Assembly (NCBI GenBank): GCA_964549635.1
Contig: CAZJVJ010000001.1
Location: forward strand, 237,650-301,649
DNA length: 64,000 nucleotides
Origin: VGNY01 sp964549635
GTDB taxonomy: Bacteria > Chloroflexota > Dehalococcoidia > GIF9 > UBA5629
Direction: 5' to 3'
Shown: piece after piece, positions 32,913 to 41,671 of the stretch
Layout: every line of letters starts with the position of its first letter
Numbering within the stretch: the stretch's first letter is position 1
The notes under the pieces: generated by a model
Told to the model about the DNA's origin: nothing
The model's input: only the letters and a program-made list of their open reading frames with translations
Database searches by the model: none
Made by a program: the position numbers and the translations under genes

Positions 32913-34577
32913 CTACACCTCCTTCCCCGCCCTCTCTCGGGTCAAAGCCCCATAGGGACAATACCTAACGCATATGCCACAGGCATCACATTCGTCGGTG
33001 AAGATCACCTCAAATTCATTGGCGCTACCAACCAGTCTCCTCACCTGAATCTTAGAGTTTGCCAGATTAAACACTCCCGTATCCCTCAAAGAGCAGCGCA
33101 GCATACAGGTCATACATCCGGAACATTTTGAAACATCGCAAACAACAAGCAGGTCACACCTTAAACAGCGTAAGGATTGCTCCGTAGCTACCCGCTCATC
33201 TAGGTTCAACTCCACTTCAGCAAAGCCACCCAGCCGCTCGCCAAGAGGTAGTGATGGCAATAATGCCCGCTCACCGACAGGCGCTGGTGGCTTAAGTGGC
33301 ATTATCTCCTCTTCCGACAATGCCAGTGCCTCATCAATTTCGCCGGTACCTCCCAGATATTTATCAATTGAGCTAGCCGCTTTTCTACCTGCAGCGATAG
33401 CTTCAATGACTGAAGCCTGCCCGGTAACAACATCTCCACCAGCAAAAACTCCGGCTTTGTTCGTCTCCAGTGTGTCCGAAACCGATACCGTTCCTTCCCT
33501 GGTTACCTTCAGTCCAAAAGCTTCTGGAATATATGGTATCTGCCCGATGGCAGTAATCACCGTATCAACATCTACAGCGAATTCAGTCCCGGGTATTGCC
33601 TCAGGCCGCCTCCTGCCGCTATCATCAATCTCACCCAGTTTTAATCGGACGCATTCCATGGTAATCACACCGCTAGTCCTGGTTAACCTAGTCGGGGCAA
33701 CTAAAAACTCAATTTGTACCCCTTCGCGCAACGCCTCGTCAACACCTTCTGTATAAGCGGGCATCTCCTGGCGTGACCGACGGTAAAATATGCGAACCTC
33801 TTTAGCACCCATACGCTGAGCAACCCGGGCAACGTCCACAGCGACATTGCCACCGCCTATCACTGCTACTCGGTTTCCCAGTTCAACCTTTTTGCCCAGA
33901 TTTATATCTTTCAGCAGAGATAAGCCATCGATTACGCCAGGACTCTCTTCCCCTTGAATCCCAAGCTCAATTGGCTTATGCGCGCCGGTGGCCACCAAAA
34001 CGGCATCATATCCTTGACCACGCAGTTCATCAATTTTACTGACCCTGTAGTTTGTTTTTATGTCCACTCCAACAGCTTTAATAGCCTCGATCTCACTATC
34101 CAGCACATCTTTAGGCAGGCGGTAATCAGGGATACCGAAGCGCATCATCCCTCCAGGCTGCTCAAGCGCTTCAAAAACAGTAACCATATGTCCCAGTTTC
34201 CTTAAATAATATGCCGCAGTTAGTCCCGCTGGCCCCGAGCCAATAATCGCAACTCTTTTACCAGTTACGCTAGACACTTTCTGACCAGACAAAAGCGATG
34301 TTTTCTCCGTTACATAGCGCTTAAGCGCCCTTATCGGCACCGGGCCATCAAACTCATTGAGGCGGCACTTCAACTCGCAAGGCGCGGGGCAAACTCGGCC
34401 ACAAACCGAAGGAAAAGGAAGTTTTTCCATAACAACCGCCAGCGCCTCAGCTAATTGACCGCTGCTTATAAAACGAAGATGACGTGGTATGTCTATCCCT
34501 ACCGGACAGGCAATCTGACATGGTGGCTTTTTGGTAGGCTTTTTGTAGACCAGACAGGCAGTCTCTCTGACAACCAT
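32913..34577 (-). CDS. GltD-like FAD/NAD(P) oxidoreductase with extra ferredoxin domain, AOR partner
   Basis: The protein has about 554 aa from the ATG at 34577 (site AAGGTG); a TTG five codons upstream has none. Order: an N-terminal GltD-type [4Fe-4S] domain (CQIACPVGIDIPRHL, then CGRVCPAPCELKC), FAD-binding GSGPAGLTAAYYLRKLGH, NAD(P)-binding IGGGNVAVDVARVA and a second FAD strand (AGGDVVTGQASVIEAIAAGRKAA). A C-terminal cysteine-rich region follows, with CLRCDLLVVCDVSKCSGCMTCMLRC and CDACGICVRYCPYGAL. It would pass electrons between NAD(P)H and AOR, as the FAD subunit does in AorABC-type complexes. Confidence 0.87.
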   Translation of the reverse strand: MVVRETACLVYKKPTKKPPCQIACPVGIDIPRHLRFISSGQLAEALAVVMEKLPFPSVCGRVCPAPCELKCRLNEFDGPVPIRALKRYVTEKTSLLSGQKVSSVTGKRVAIIGSGPAGLTAAYYLRKLGHMVTVFEALEQPGGMMRFGIPDYRLPKDVLDSEIEAIKAVGVDIKTNYRVSKIDELRGQGYDAVLVATGAHKPIELGIQGEESPGVIDGLSLLKDINLGKKVELGNRVAVIGGGNVAVDVARVAQRMGAKEVRIFYRRSRQEMPAYTEGVDEALREGVQIEFLVAPTRLTRTSGVITMECVRLKLGEIDDSGRRRPEAIPGTEFAVDVDTVITAIGQIPYIPEAFGLKVTREGTVSVSDTLETNKAGVFAGGDVVTGQASVIEAIAAGRKAASSIDKYLGGTGEIDEALALSEEEIMPLKPPAPVGERALLPSLPLGERLGGFAEVELNLDERVATEQSLRCLRCDLLVVCDVSKCSGCMTCMLRCSLRDTGVFNLANSKIQVRRLVGSANEFEVIFTDECDACGICVRYCPYGALTRERAGKEV

Positions 34578-34611
34578 ATATGACACCTTCAAAACACCAG
34601 GCAGCGTGTAG

Positions 34612-34641
34612 AGTATACTGAATCTAGTCTGTTGCCAGCAA
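34612..34641 (-). promoter_or_regulatory. Promoter of the flavoprotein-AOR operon
   Basis: On the reverse strand TTGCTG (34641-34636), an 18-nt spacer and TATACT (34617-34612) form a sigma-70-type promoter. The expected start is near 34605, leaving a leader of about 28 nt before the ATG at 34577. Confidence 0.5.
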
Positions 34642-34696
34642 TCTAGCTATCAAAATGACGTACAGACCTCAAAAATCTGCTCCGGAAAAATTATGC

Positions 34697-35701
34697 TTAC
34701 CTAACGAAAGTCCGCTTGGGTGGCTTTTCTCCAACTCGGTTTCTAAGTATACCGATGCCCTCCACCTCGAGCTCAATTAGGTCGCCAGGCTGAATCCAGC
34801 GGTTTAGCTCAACACCACAGCCACCCTCTACCGTCCCTGAGCCCAAGAAATCGCCTGGATACAGTGTTTCTTCCATTGAAGCAAACTCAATGATTTGCGG
34901 CCAGGTCCAGTAAGCCGTGCCACTGTTGCTTTCCGACCAGATTTCACCATTAACACGGGCAATCATGCGCATATTTCTGGGGTCTATCTCATCGGCTGTC
35001 ACCAAACATGGTCCCATAATGCTGCAAAAATCCTTGCCCTTCACCGGACCCAAGCCCCCGGCCAGCATCTCCTGAAGCTGAATATCACGGGCGCTTATGT
35101 CATTGAAAATTGTATAGCCAGCTATATATTCCTCCGCCTTTTCACGCGGTATGTTCCTGCCTTCTTTGCCAATATAGATGCCGTATTCCAGCTCATAGTC
35201 CAGCAAATCCGTGTAGGCAGGCCAGGGAATGACTTCCTCGGGGCCAATAACTGTATCTGGATTACCCTTGTAACATACCGGTATCTCGTACCAGCCTTTA
35301 TCAAGAGGTCTCCTGCCGGAAAAACTAGCATGCCCTTCGAAAGCGAGATAGTCCCGAAGAGAATTAGGTCGGGGCACCGGCGCTTTGAGCTTGACCTCTT
35401 TAATCTCATAGACTACCTTCTCACCCATCGGCCCAACTGTAGCACCTTTTGCCTGCTTTTTAACCACGTAGTCAATTGCGACTCTAGCTGCCTCCATGGC
35501 CTCCTGGCCACAGCGCAAAAAGGCAATCATATCAGGGGGCACGATGACTGAAGCCAGCTCATAGGCTAAGTAGCTGCCTTTCCTTTCGGCCAGATAGCAG
35601 GTATAGCCCAGGTTGAGGTCTATTATTTTGTCCTGCACTATCGCGCCGATGCTCAGAGTTGGCCCTACGGGCGTAGAAATCTCAAAGGTCACCAGTTTCA
35701 T
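34697..35701 (-). CDS. Fumarylacetoacetate hydrolase family protein
   Basis: The 334-aa protein follows AAAGGAGGTAGCAA. It has the FAH-fold core: LRDYLAFEGHA, a DYELEYGIYIGKEG strand and YTIFNDISARDIQ, giving the Glu-Glu-Asp metal ligands, then GKDFCSIMGPCLV. The 100-residue N-terminal lead is typical of longer FAH proteins. Members hydrolyse C-C bonds of diketo acids or decarboxylate oxaloacetate. The AOR operon downstream and an acyl-CoA dehydrogenase on the other side suggest breakdown of an aromatic or branched acid, but the substrate is not evident. Confidence 0.85.
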   Translation of the reverse strand: MKLVTFEISTPVGPTLSIGAIVQDKIIDLNLGYTCYLAERKGSYLAYELASVIVPPDMIAFLRCGQEAMEAARVAIDYVVKKQAKGATVGPMGEKVVYEIKEVKLKAPVPRPNSLRDYLAFEGHASFSGRRPLDKGWYEIPVCYKGNPDTVIGPEEVIPWPAYTDLLDYELEYGIYIGKEGRNIPREKAEEYIAGYTIFNDISARDIQLQEMLAGGLGPVKGKDFCSIMGPCLVTADEIDPRNMRMIARVNGEIWSESNSGTAYWTWPQIIEFASMEETLYPGDFLGSGTVEGGCGVELNRWIQPGDLIELEVEGIGILRNRVGEKPPKRTFVR

Positions 35702-35887
35702 TTGCTACCTCCTTTGCCTCTTCACGCACACCACACAGCTTATCAAAATTTCCTGCACCAAAGCAAAATCTGGGTAAACCATTTTACATTTAGCCCGTTG
35801 TGTCTAAGTCTCCGTGCACATGGGTAATACCTAAAGAGGCACATGCGCAAATCAATGTTCCGGTTCCGATAGATTAGTGACACTATA

Positions 35888-36836
35888 ATGTTTATGACCA
35901 TAGTCAATGGATTAATCCTCGCAGCTGCTAGACTTAGCCTGAAGACGGCCGACATACTAATGGGAGCTCAAAGAAGGTTGCGATGGTTTGATTACTATTA
36001 TTCTCACGGCCAAAATGGTTGTCTTACCTGTTACTATTTCGATAGCTCACCGCAGACTTTTTATCGCTAAAAGCACCGCTATATCCCCAGCCACTTAGAA
36101 GCTTTGAAAACCGTTCCCGTTGCCCCAGACCTGTAGAAATGCCACAATCACCACCGGAGCTGGTAGAGGCAGTGGTAAAGAGGAGAGAAGAATATCGGCA
36201 CTGGGGGAAGGATAAAATAGCCGTGCTACTCAAAGAACAGGATCCCCGTGTATCTACCTCATTGGCAGGCAGGACCATACGTCGGCTTAAAGACCGTGGT
36301 GTGCTTAAAGAGCCGGTGAGAAACCGTCTTTCAAGTAACAAAAAACACATAGCCGTCACTATGCTATAAGAAAGCCAGAGGATTATTATGAGGTAAAAGC
36401 CCCCTTTTCGTTGTGGTGCTAAAACACTTCACTGCCAGGGATGTCATCTCCATGTGGATATGATGGAAGTTTACACCAGAGCCAGTGCCACAACTGCCGC
36501 ACTTTTTCTGGAGAAGCTTGAAGGTGGGGCACGGTTTACTATAAAAGCCATCAAAGGTAGACGGGGGCTCAAAGTTTCAGGCTGTATTTGAAGAAAAATG
36601 CCAGAGGTGTGGCATCAAACTATTTATGCTGCCACCGCGGTCGCCGGAGCTGAATGGCTATGTGGAGCGGACACACGGGACACAGCCAGGAGTTTTTACG
36701 AGGTCACCCATACCCTGTTTGAGCTCGCTGCACTCAGACATGAACTATTATAATGGCAGAAGATAACAATACGGTAAGACCCCATCAATCGCCGGGTTAC
36801 CTGACACCACTTAAATTTGTAGAGCAGTGGAAATGA
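35888..36836 (+). pseudogene. Decayed IS481-type transposase
   Basis: Pieces of one transposase appear in order in different frames. The first part reads LRWFDYYYSHGQNGCLTC and SPQTFYR (about 35970-36066). An HTH segment follows with EEYRHWGKDKIAVLLKEQ (36180-36240) and RTIRRLKDRGVLKEPV. A DDE-domain part reads LKHFTARDVISMW, TRASATTAALFLEKLE, FQAVFEEKCQRCGIKLF and NGYVERTH, and the end is GYLTPLKFVEQWK with its stop at 36836. Several stops and frameshifts separate the pieces, so the element is dead. No terminal repeats were recognised. Confidence 0.85.
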
Positions 36837-36950
36837 AATCAGACAGAGGAGTTAAACTGTCACCAATCTACTGAACGAGTACAGGAATATTGAAAAAAAG
36901 CCCATGACGGCATAAAATAGCCGGTCGGAGTAAACAGCAAGGAGCAAATA

Positions 36951-38111
36951 ATGGAATTTCAGCTAAACGAAGAGCAAAAGATGCTGAAGAAAATGGTGCA
37001 TGACTTAGCCGAAAAAGAGTTCCGCCCCAGGGTAGCAGAATGGGAGGCCAAAGGTGAGCCCATCTCTCGAGAACACGTAAAACAATTAGCCGACTTAGGA
37101 CTCCTAGGTCTATGTCTTCCAACTCAATACGGCGGGCAGGGACGAACTGCCTTCGAAGCCATACTGGCTATCGAGGAGCTGGCAAGGGTATCAATCCTAT
37201 GCGCAGCACCAGTTTTTGAATCCAACGTTGGCCCAGTCAAGGTAATCGAACAATTCGGCACCGAAGAACAAAAGCAAAAATACATACCACCCGTGTGCCG
37301 GGGCGAGTACATGATATCCGTTGGCATGACAGAGCCGGAGGCTGGCTCAGCACTCACCGACCTCACCACCAGAGCTGTGCTGGACGGCGACTGTTACGTG
37401 GTGAACGGCATGAAGCGCTTTGTTACCGGCGGCGGTGAATCGGATGTATACGTAGTCTATGTAAGACTCAGTGAACAGAAGGGAGCGAAGGGTATTGGCG
37501 GGCTAATAATTGAAAAAGGTACACCCGGTTTTTCCTTCGGCAAACAGGAACAGTTCATGGGCTTCAGAGGATTTCCCAGTTGTGACCTGATTTTCGATAA
37601 TTGCCGCGTTCCCAAAGAGAACCTTGTGGTCAAAGAGGGCGAATTCAGAAAGCTGATGTGGGCCTTTGACCTTGAACGATGCGGCAATGCCACTATGTGC
37701 CTGGGAATAGCCCAGGGAGCTCTGGAAGAGGCCATGGCCTATTCCCAGAGGAGAAAACAATGGGGCAAAGACATCTGCGAATTTCAGGCAATCCAGTTCA
37801 TGCTTGCCGACATGGCTCTAAAGGTCGAAGCAGCCCGACTGCTCATCTATCGGGCCGCCGTTAATGCGTCCACAGGCCTACCGATTCCGCTTGAAGCCAA
37901 CCTGGCTAAATGCTTTGCCAATCAAATGGTGCGAGAGGTCACTGGAATGGCCATGCAGATACACGGAGGCTACGGCTACTCTAAAGAGTACCCGGTAGAA
38001 CGGATGATGAGGGATGCCTGGGGCTGGGGGGTGGCCGGAGGTACCATCGAGATTCAAAAAATCACCATAGCTTCCTTGCTCCTGGGACGCAGATTTGACC
38101 AGAGGAGATAG
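36951..38111 (+). CDS. Acyl-CoA dehydrogenase
   Basis: The 386-aa flavoprotein follows AAGGAGCAAATA. It shows all three domains: N-terminal helical (MEFQLNEEQKMLKKMVHDLAEKEF), the middle beta domain with ISVGMTEPEAGSALTDLTTRA and RFVTGGGESD, and the C-terminal helical domain with QRRKQWGKDICEFQAIQFMLADM and QIHGGYGYSKEYPVERMMRDA. The residue that is the catalytic Glu in medium-chain enzymes (YEGT) is Gly in VAGGTIEIQ. Either another Glu acts as base or the reaction differs. It lies just downstream of the dead transposase and upstream of a DUF6485 gene. Confidence 0.9.
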   Translation: MEFQLNEEQKMLKKMVHDLAEKEFRPRVAEWEAKGEPISREHVKQLADLGLLGLCLPTQYGGQGRTAFEAILAIEELARVSILCAAPVFESNVGPVKVIEQFGTEEQKQKYIPPVCRGEYMISVGMTEPEAGSALTDLTTRAVLDGDCYVVNGMKRFVTGGGESDVYVVYVRLSEQKGAKGIGGLIIEKGTPGFSFGKQEQFMGFRGFPSCDLIFDNCRVPKENLVVKEGEFRKLMWAFDLERCGNATMCLGIAQGALEEAMAYSQRRKQWGKDICEFQAIQFMLADMALKVEAARLLIYRAAVNASTGLPIPLEANLAKCFANQMVREVTGMAMQIHGGYGYSKEYPVERMMRDAWGWGVAGGTIEIQKITIASLLLGRRFDQRR

Positions 38112-38140
38112 TATCTTGGTTCCTGTAGAAGGAGTTGCCA

Positions 38141-38350
38141 ATGAAAGAATGCAAAATCGAAGACAACAAAGCAAAATGCAACTGCACCTATGAGCCATGC
38201 TCCCGAAAGGGTATCTGTTGCGAGTGTCTGAGATACCACAGGAACGCGGGCCAGCTCCCAGCCTGTTACTTCCCTGCTGATGTGGAAAGAACCTACGACC
38301 GCTCTATAGACAGATTTGTCGAGACCTACAGAAAAAGAGGGCGGCTGTAG
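38141..38350 (+). CDS. Small DUF6485-type cysteine-rich protein
   Basis: The protein has 69 aa from the ATG at 38141, behind AAGGAG. It contains CKIEDNKAKCNCTYEPCSRKG, ICCECLRYHRNAGQLPACYFP and an end with ERTYDRSIDRFVE. The seven to nine cysteines and the tail match DUF6485 proteins found in anaerobes; they probably bind zinc or an iron-sulfur cluster. Function is unknown. It is 29 bases after the acyl-CoA dehydrogenase gene and likely cotranscribed with it. Confidence 0.78.
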   Translation: MKECKIEDNKAKCNCTYEPCSRKGICCECLRYHRNAGQLPACYFPADVERTYDRSIDRFVETYRKRGRL

Positions 38351-38368
38351 CCAGCCCGGATGAGATGA

Positions 38369-38392
38369 CTAGAACATGGACATTTGTTCTAG
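38369..38392 (+). terminator. Hairpin after the DUF6485 gene
   Basis: CTAGAACA (38369-38376) and TGTTCTAG (38385-38392) form a perfect 8-bp stem with an 8-nt loop, 18 bases after the stop codon. Only a short CCATTTCC follows, so termination strength is uncertain. Confidence 0.45.
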
Positions 38393-38493
38393 CCATTTCC
38401 AAACGCCCATAGAAATGAATAAAATCATTGACAATGTAGTGACTAGACGAACGATGTCATCCCTACTGAAGCCTGCGAGCTGTACCTCGCCGA

Positions 38494-38712
38494 TCAAACA
38501 AGCACGAAAGGCCCAATCAACTTCTCAATTTTACAGGACGATTGTGTAATCCGTCTGGGCTGGCAGTTCAGCTTTGTTACGCCGTTTTCCAGGGTCGGGA
38601 CAGAACCAGACGTAGCCCCCTCTACATCAACCGAACACGTAACACGAAACGACCGCAGTTCGGCCACTGGATACCAGGCTCGTTCGAATTTGTCTAAATT
38701 AAGCTCTCCCAT
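38494..38712 (-). CDS. Short hypothetical protein, weakly supported
   Basis: A 72-codon frame starts at ATG 38712, 6 bases after GAGAGGG. It begins MGELNLDKFERAWYPVAELRSF, which looks protein-like. The second half has no clear pattern, and no family is recognised. It may be a real small gene, or a 3'-decayed remnant in this gene-poor stretch. Confidence 0.3.
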   Translation of the reverse strand: MGELNLDKFERAWYPVAELRSFRVTCSVDVEGATSGSVPTLENGVTKLNCQPRRITQSSCKIEKLIGPFVLV

Positions 38713-39251
38713 ATCTACCCTCTCTTTTTTCCTCAGCTATTATAACTGCCGAAAATTAAAAAGTAGTTAAGGTGATATTAAGATTATGTAAAATTTTTAT
38801 TCCGTCCACTACTCAAAAGAGCCAGCGTCAGTTTAAGCAAATCTAAGAAAAACTCGGCCTGTAATTTGCGTCCCCACCCCAGTTTCTATCAACGAAGTTT
38901 AACCCGCTGAGAGTCGAACATTGCACGCTGCATGACCTCCGACTCCGCCCCGGCTGTTTCCGCCTTCGGGCACATTTCAGGTACGTCACTTCCAAGCCCG
39001 ACGGTATTGCGGCACTGGTAAAGCCGTCTTTGAGACCGACTCAGACCCTTCTTCTGGTTATCCTCAGCAGATCCTACTTTCAACTTCGTCCAGTATCACC
39101 TCCAATGGAAGCAGCTAAAAGCTTTCAAAAATGTGAGACGCAATGTGTGCGCTTCAGAACAATCAAAAGCTGTGGGATAGAACGAAGCTGGTGAACATAA
39201 CAACATGCATTAACTTATGAAGGTTCGCTCCGGCGCCTCACACTTTGCGGT
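38713..39251. other. Gene-poor stretch of about 540 bp
   Basis: No convincing gene is seen. A 64-codon reverse frame (38889-39083) with GLGSDVPEMCPKAETAGAESEV has a protein-like look but no ribosome-binding site and no recognised relatives. The TCGAAC at 38917 is not flanked by a pairing T-stem, so it is not a tRNA. The composition is less coding-like than the surroundings. It may be remains of a mobile element near the dead IS481 copy. Confidence 0.4.
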
Positions 39252-39815
39252 CTAGAGGTCAAGCTTTTCTGCTATGCTCTGCATTGCCTTTAGGACTATC
39301 CCTACGTGTTCTTCCAGCGGCACGCCGAGCTCAATGGCACCAATCTCGATCATTTTCCTATTCACGCCAGCGGCAAAGGACTTTTCCTTCCACTTCTTCA
39401 TAACTGATTCCACGGTGACATCAGCTATTTTTTTCGACGGTCTCATCAAAGCGACCGCAACGATAAGTCCCGTGAGCTCATCAACAGCATAAATAGCTTT
39501 CTTCAAATCAGTGTCCCGGGTAGCGCTGGTATGCTCAGCATGAGCCAGTATTCCCTCCAGCAATTCAGCGTCATACCCCTTTTCTTTCAGGTACTCAACG
39601 CCCTTAAATGGATGGTTTTCCAGTGCACTATATTTTTCGTAATCAAAGTCATGGAGCAGGCCAACTATCCCCCATTTATCGGGGTCGCCTCCAAACCGTA
39701 AAGCGTAAGCCCGCATCGCTGCCTCTACCGCATAGGCATGCTTCTTCAGATTCTTGTTTGTCACCCATTCATCCAGAATCCTTTGGGCCTCTTCTCTCTC
39801 CGGCCACCTGGTCAT
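39252..39815 (-). CDS. HD-domain metal-dependent phosphohydrolase
   Basis: This 187-aa protein has a compact HD domain: HAYAVEAAMRAYALRFGG, then VGLLHDFDYEKY with the HD pair, HPFKGVEYLKEKGYD and ILAHAEH. These supply the usual His and Asp metal ligands. The C-terminal helix has IMRPSKKIADVTVESV-like sequence. Such small HD proteins hydrolyse nucleotides or nucleotide second messengers. It overlaps the end of queH by 47 bases. AAGGA precedes the ATG. Confidence 0.8.
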   Translation of the reverse strand: MTRWPEREEAQRILDEWVTNKNLKKHAYAVEAAMRAYALRFGGDPDKWGIVGLLHDFDYEKYSALENHPFKGVEYLKEKGYDAELLEGILAHAEHTSATRDTDLKKAIYAVDELTGLIVAVALMRPSKKIADVTVESVMKKWKEKSFAAGVNRKMIEIGAIELGVPLEEHVGIVLKAMQSIAEKLDL

Positions 39816-40347
39816 CTTTTTTTCCTTGTCTTATACTATATATGCAACCACAATAGTCCTGACGGTAAAGTTCCCAAATCTTCGCCATTTGCATTGCCCT
39901 TTTGAAACCATCTTTTTTCTTGAAATCTCTAATTAGAAACCTGTCACCACCGACCTCCTCACCTATTTTATTGATCACCTGCTCCGACTTGTGAGGGCTT
40001 GTCGTTAATGTGGTGGTAAAGGCATCCGCTCCGCAATCCTTCATGTAATCATATGTTCGCTCCAGACGCAGCCTATAGCACATCTGACATCTTTTACCAC
40101 CTTCAGGCTCATGTTTCAAAGATTCCGTCATTTTGAGCCACTCCTCCGGAGTATAGGGCCCAGCCTCGAGTCTAAAACCCATTTTATGGGCTACCTTATA
40201 AGCTACCCCAAGCCTCATTTGAAACTCCTCCACAGGATGGATGTTCGGATTATAGAAAAACCCAATAATATCATGTCCCTCCTTAATTAGCGTGTCCGCA
40301 GCACCCACAGCACAGACACCACAACATACATGCAGGACTACTCTCAC
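39769..40347 (-). CDS. queH: Epoxyqueuosine reductase QueH
   Basis: The protein has about 192 aa from a GTG at 40347 that overlaps the MFS stop as GTGA. QueH (DUF208) makes queuosine in tRNA using iron-sulfur and a cysteine dyad. Motifs: VVLHVCCGVCAVGAADTL, FFYNPNIHPVEEF, RCQMCYRLRLERT, TTLTTSPHKS and the C-terminal YCGCIYSI. All paired cysteines are present. No other queuosine genes lie in the window. Confidence 0.9.
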   Translation of the reverse strand: MRVVLHVCCGVCAVGAADTLIKEGHDIIGFFYNPNIHPVEEFQMRLGVAYKVAHKMGFRLEAGPYTPEEWLKMTESLKHEPEGGKRCQMCYRLRLERTYDYMKDCGADAFTTTLTTSPHKSEQVINKIGEEVGGDRFLIRDFKKKDGFKRAMQMAKIWELYRQDYCGCIYSIRQGKKDDQVAGERRGPKDSG

Positions 40348-41504
40348 GACACAGCCCTTAGCATTTTCATCAAGCCTAACATAATGAATAAACCTAAAGC
40401 CAAGCTGGCACCACAAGCCAGGAACATGGCTTCAAAACCGTTTCTTTCAGCCACAAATCCCATGACCATAGGACCAGCAGCTAGACCAATCTGAAAAAAG
40501 CAAGTAGGTATGGCCATAGATAGCCCTCTCCCCTCTGTTGGAGAGAGGTCTGCCGCCATAGCCAGCCCTGCCACCATGCTTATACCCATGCCAACACCAA
40601 ATACAACGCCTCCAACAATAAACTCTATCAGGGTATGGACAAAGGAAAAAAGCGAGACAGCTGCGGCGCTTAGCGCCAGCCCACCGATAAGCAATAGCCT
40701 CCTGTCAACTCTATCCGCCAGTCTTCCCACTGGAGCTCGCAGAATGGCTGAACTGGCATACATAGCAGTTATGATTGAGCCCGCATCGGTTTCAGTGAGA
40801 GCAAAACCTTTGCCATAAAGTGGTATATAGCTGGCGATGGTGCTTGAGCCAACAGCAATGAACATGGGGACCAGCAGCACCGCAAGCACCAGCGGCTGCC
40901 TCAGCCAGTGCCAAGACAAACCGGTGCTGTTTAGCATAGCCGCTGGCCGCTGCGCCAGAGCACCAAGCCGGAAAAAAATAAAGACAAGCCCCACCAGCGA
41001 TACAGCACTACAGCCATAAAAAGCGGCGTCAAAACCGAAATAATCTGCCAGAAAACCGCCGGTTATCGGCCCTGCCATCAACCCCAGTTGCAATGATGCC
41101 GTATACCAGCCGATAGCCTCGCCACGGTTCGCCTCCGGCGTCAAATCAATCACCAGGGCAATTGCTGCCGGCAGGAAAGCCGCAGCAGCCAGGCCATGTA
41201 CAGCCCTGACCACTATGAGCTGCCCAGGGTCTTTGGCCAAAGGATAGAGTAAGGGAGCTGCAGCAAATATAGCTAGACCACCGACCAAAAAATTATACCG
41301 GCCAAATTTATCGGACAGGATACCAAATGGGACCAGAAAAAAGGCAGTCACATAGGAAATTGTAGCCACCACCAGTCCCACTTGTGCTACCGTGGCACCG
41401 AGTTCAGCCGCATAAACAGGTATTATTGGAAACAAAAAACTGAAGCCGGTAAACCCAACAAAGGCTACTATATAAAGCGTGATAAGCGTAAAGGAGTTTT
41501 TCAA
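40344..41504 (-). CDS. MFS transporter, drug-efflux-like
   Basis: The 386-aa protein has twelve predicted membrane helices. Motif A-like GILSDKFGRYNFLVGG lies in the first loop and an equivalent VGRLADRVDRRLLLIGG in the second half. IDLTPEANRGEAIGWYTASLQLGLMAGPITGGFL resembles the motif C region of drug-proton antiporters. It probably starts at TTG 41504 and ends overlapping queH. The substrate is unknown. Co-location with queH does not clearly indicate a queuine role. Confidence 0.85.
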   Translation of the reverse strand: MKNSFTLITLYIVAFVGFTGFSFLFPIIPVYAAELGATVAQVGLVVATISYVTAFFLVPFGILSDKFGRYNFLVGGLAIFAAAPLLYPLAKDPGQLIVVRAVHGLAAAAFLPAAIALVIDLTPEANRGEAIGWYTASLQLGLMAGPITGGFLADYFGFDAAFYGCSAVSLVGLVFIFFRLGALAQRPAAMLNSTGLSWHWLRQPLVLAVLLVPMFIAVGSSTIASYIPLYGKGFALTETDAGSIITAMYASSAILRAPVGRLADRVDRRLLLIGGLALSAAAVSLFSFVHTLIEFIVGGVVFGVGMGISMVAGLAMAADLSPTEGRGLSMAIPTCFFQIGLAAGPMVMGFVAERNGFEAMFLACGASLALGLFIMLGLMKMLRAVS

Positions 41505-41671
41505 CCTGATTTCCCGTAGCTATACACTTTAGCACAAAAACGAATCATGACAAAATCCAAAACAGCTATTAAATAATAATGGTAACCTGTTAATTTGCAA
41601 AGCATTTCTATATAATCTTTTGGAGTAACAAGCAAACCATGGATTAGAAAGTCATAGCGGGAGTTAAAGAA

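Noticed and set aside
36139..36369. 76-codon forward frame as an intact small DNA-binding protein
   Set aside because: It is the helix-turn-helix section of the decayed IS481-type transposase and continues in other frames on both sides.
38915..38925. TCGAAC that might mark a tRNA T-loop on the reverse strand
   Set aside because: The flanking bases (GAGAG and TTGCA) cannot form a T-stem, and no acceptor or anticodon stem could be built around it.
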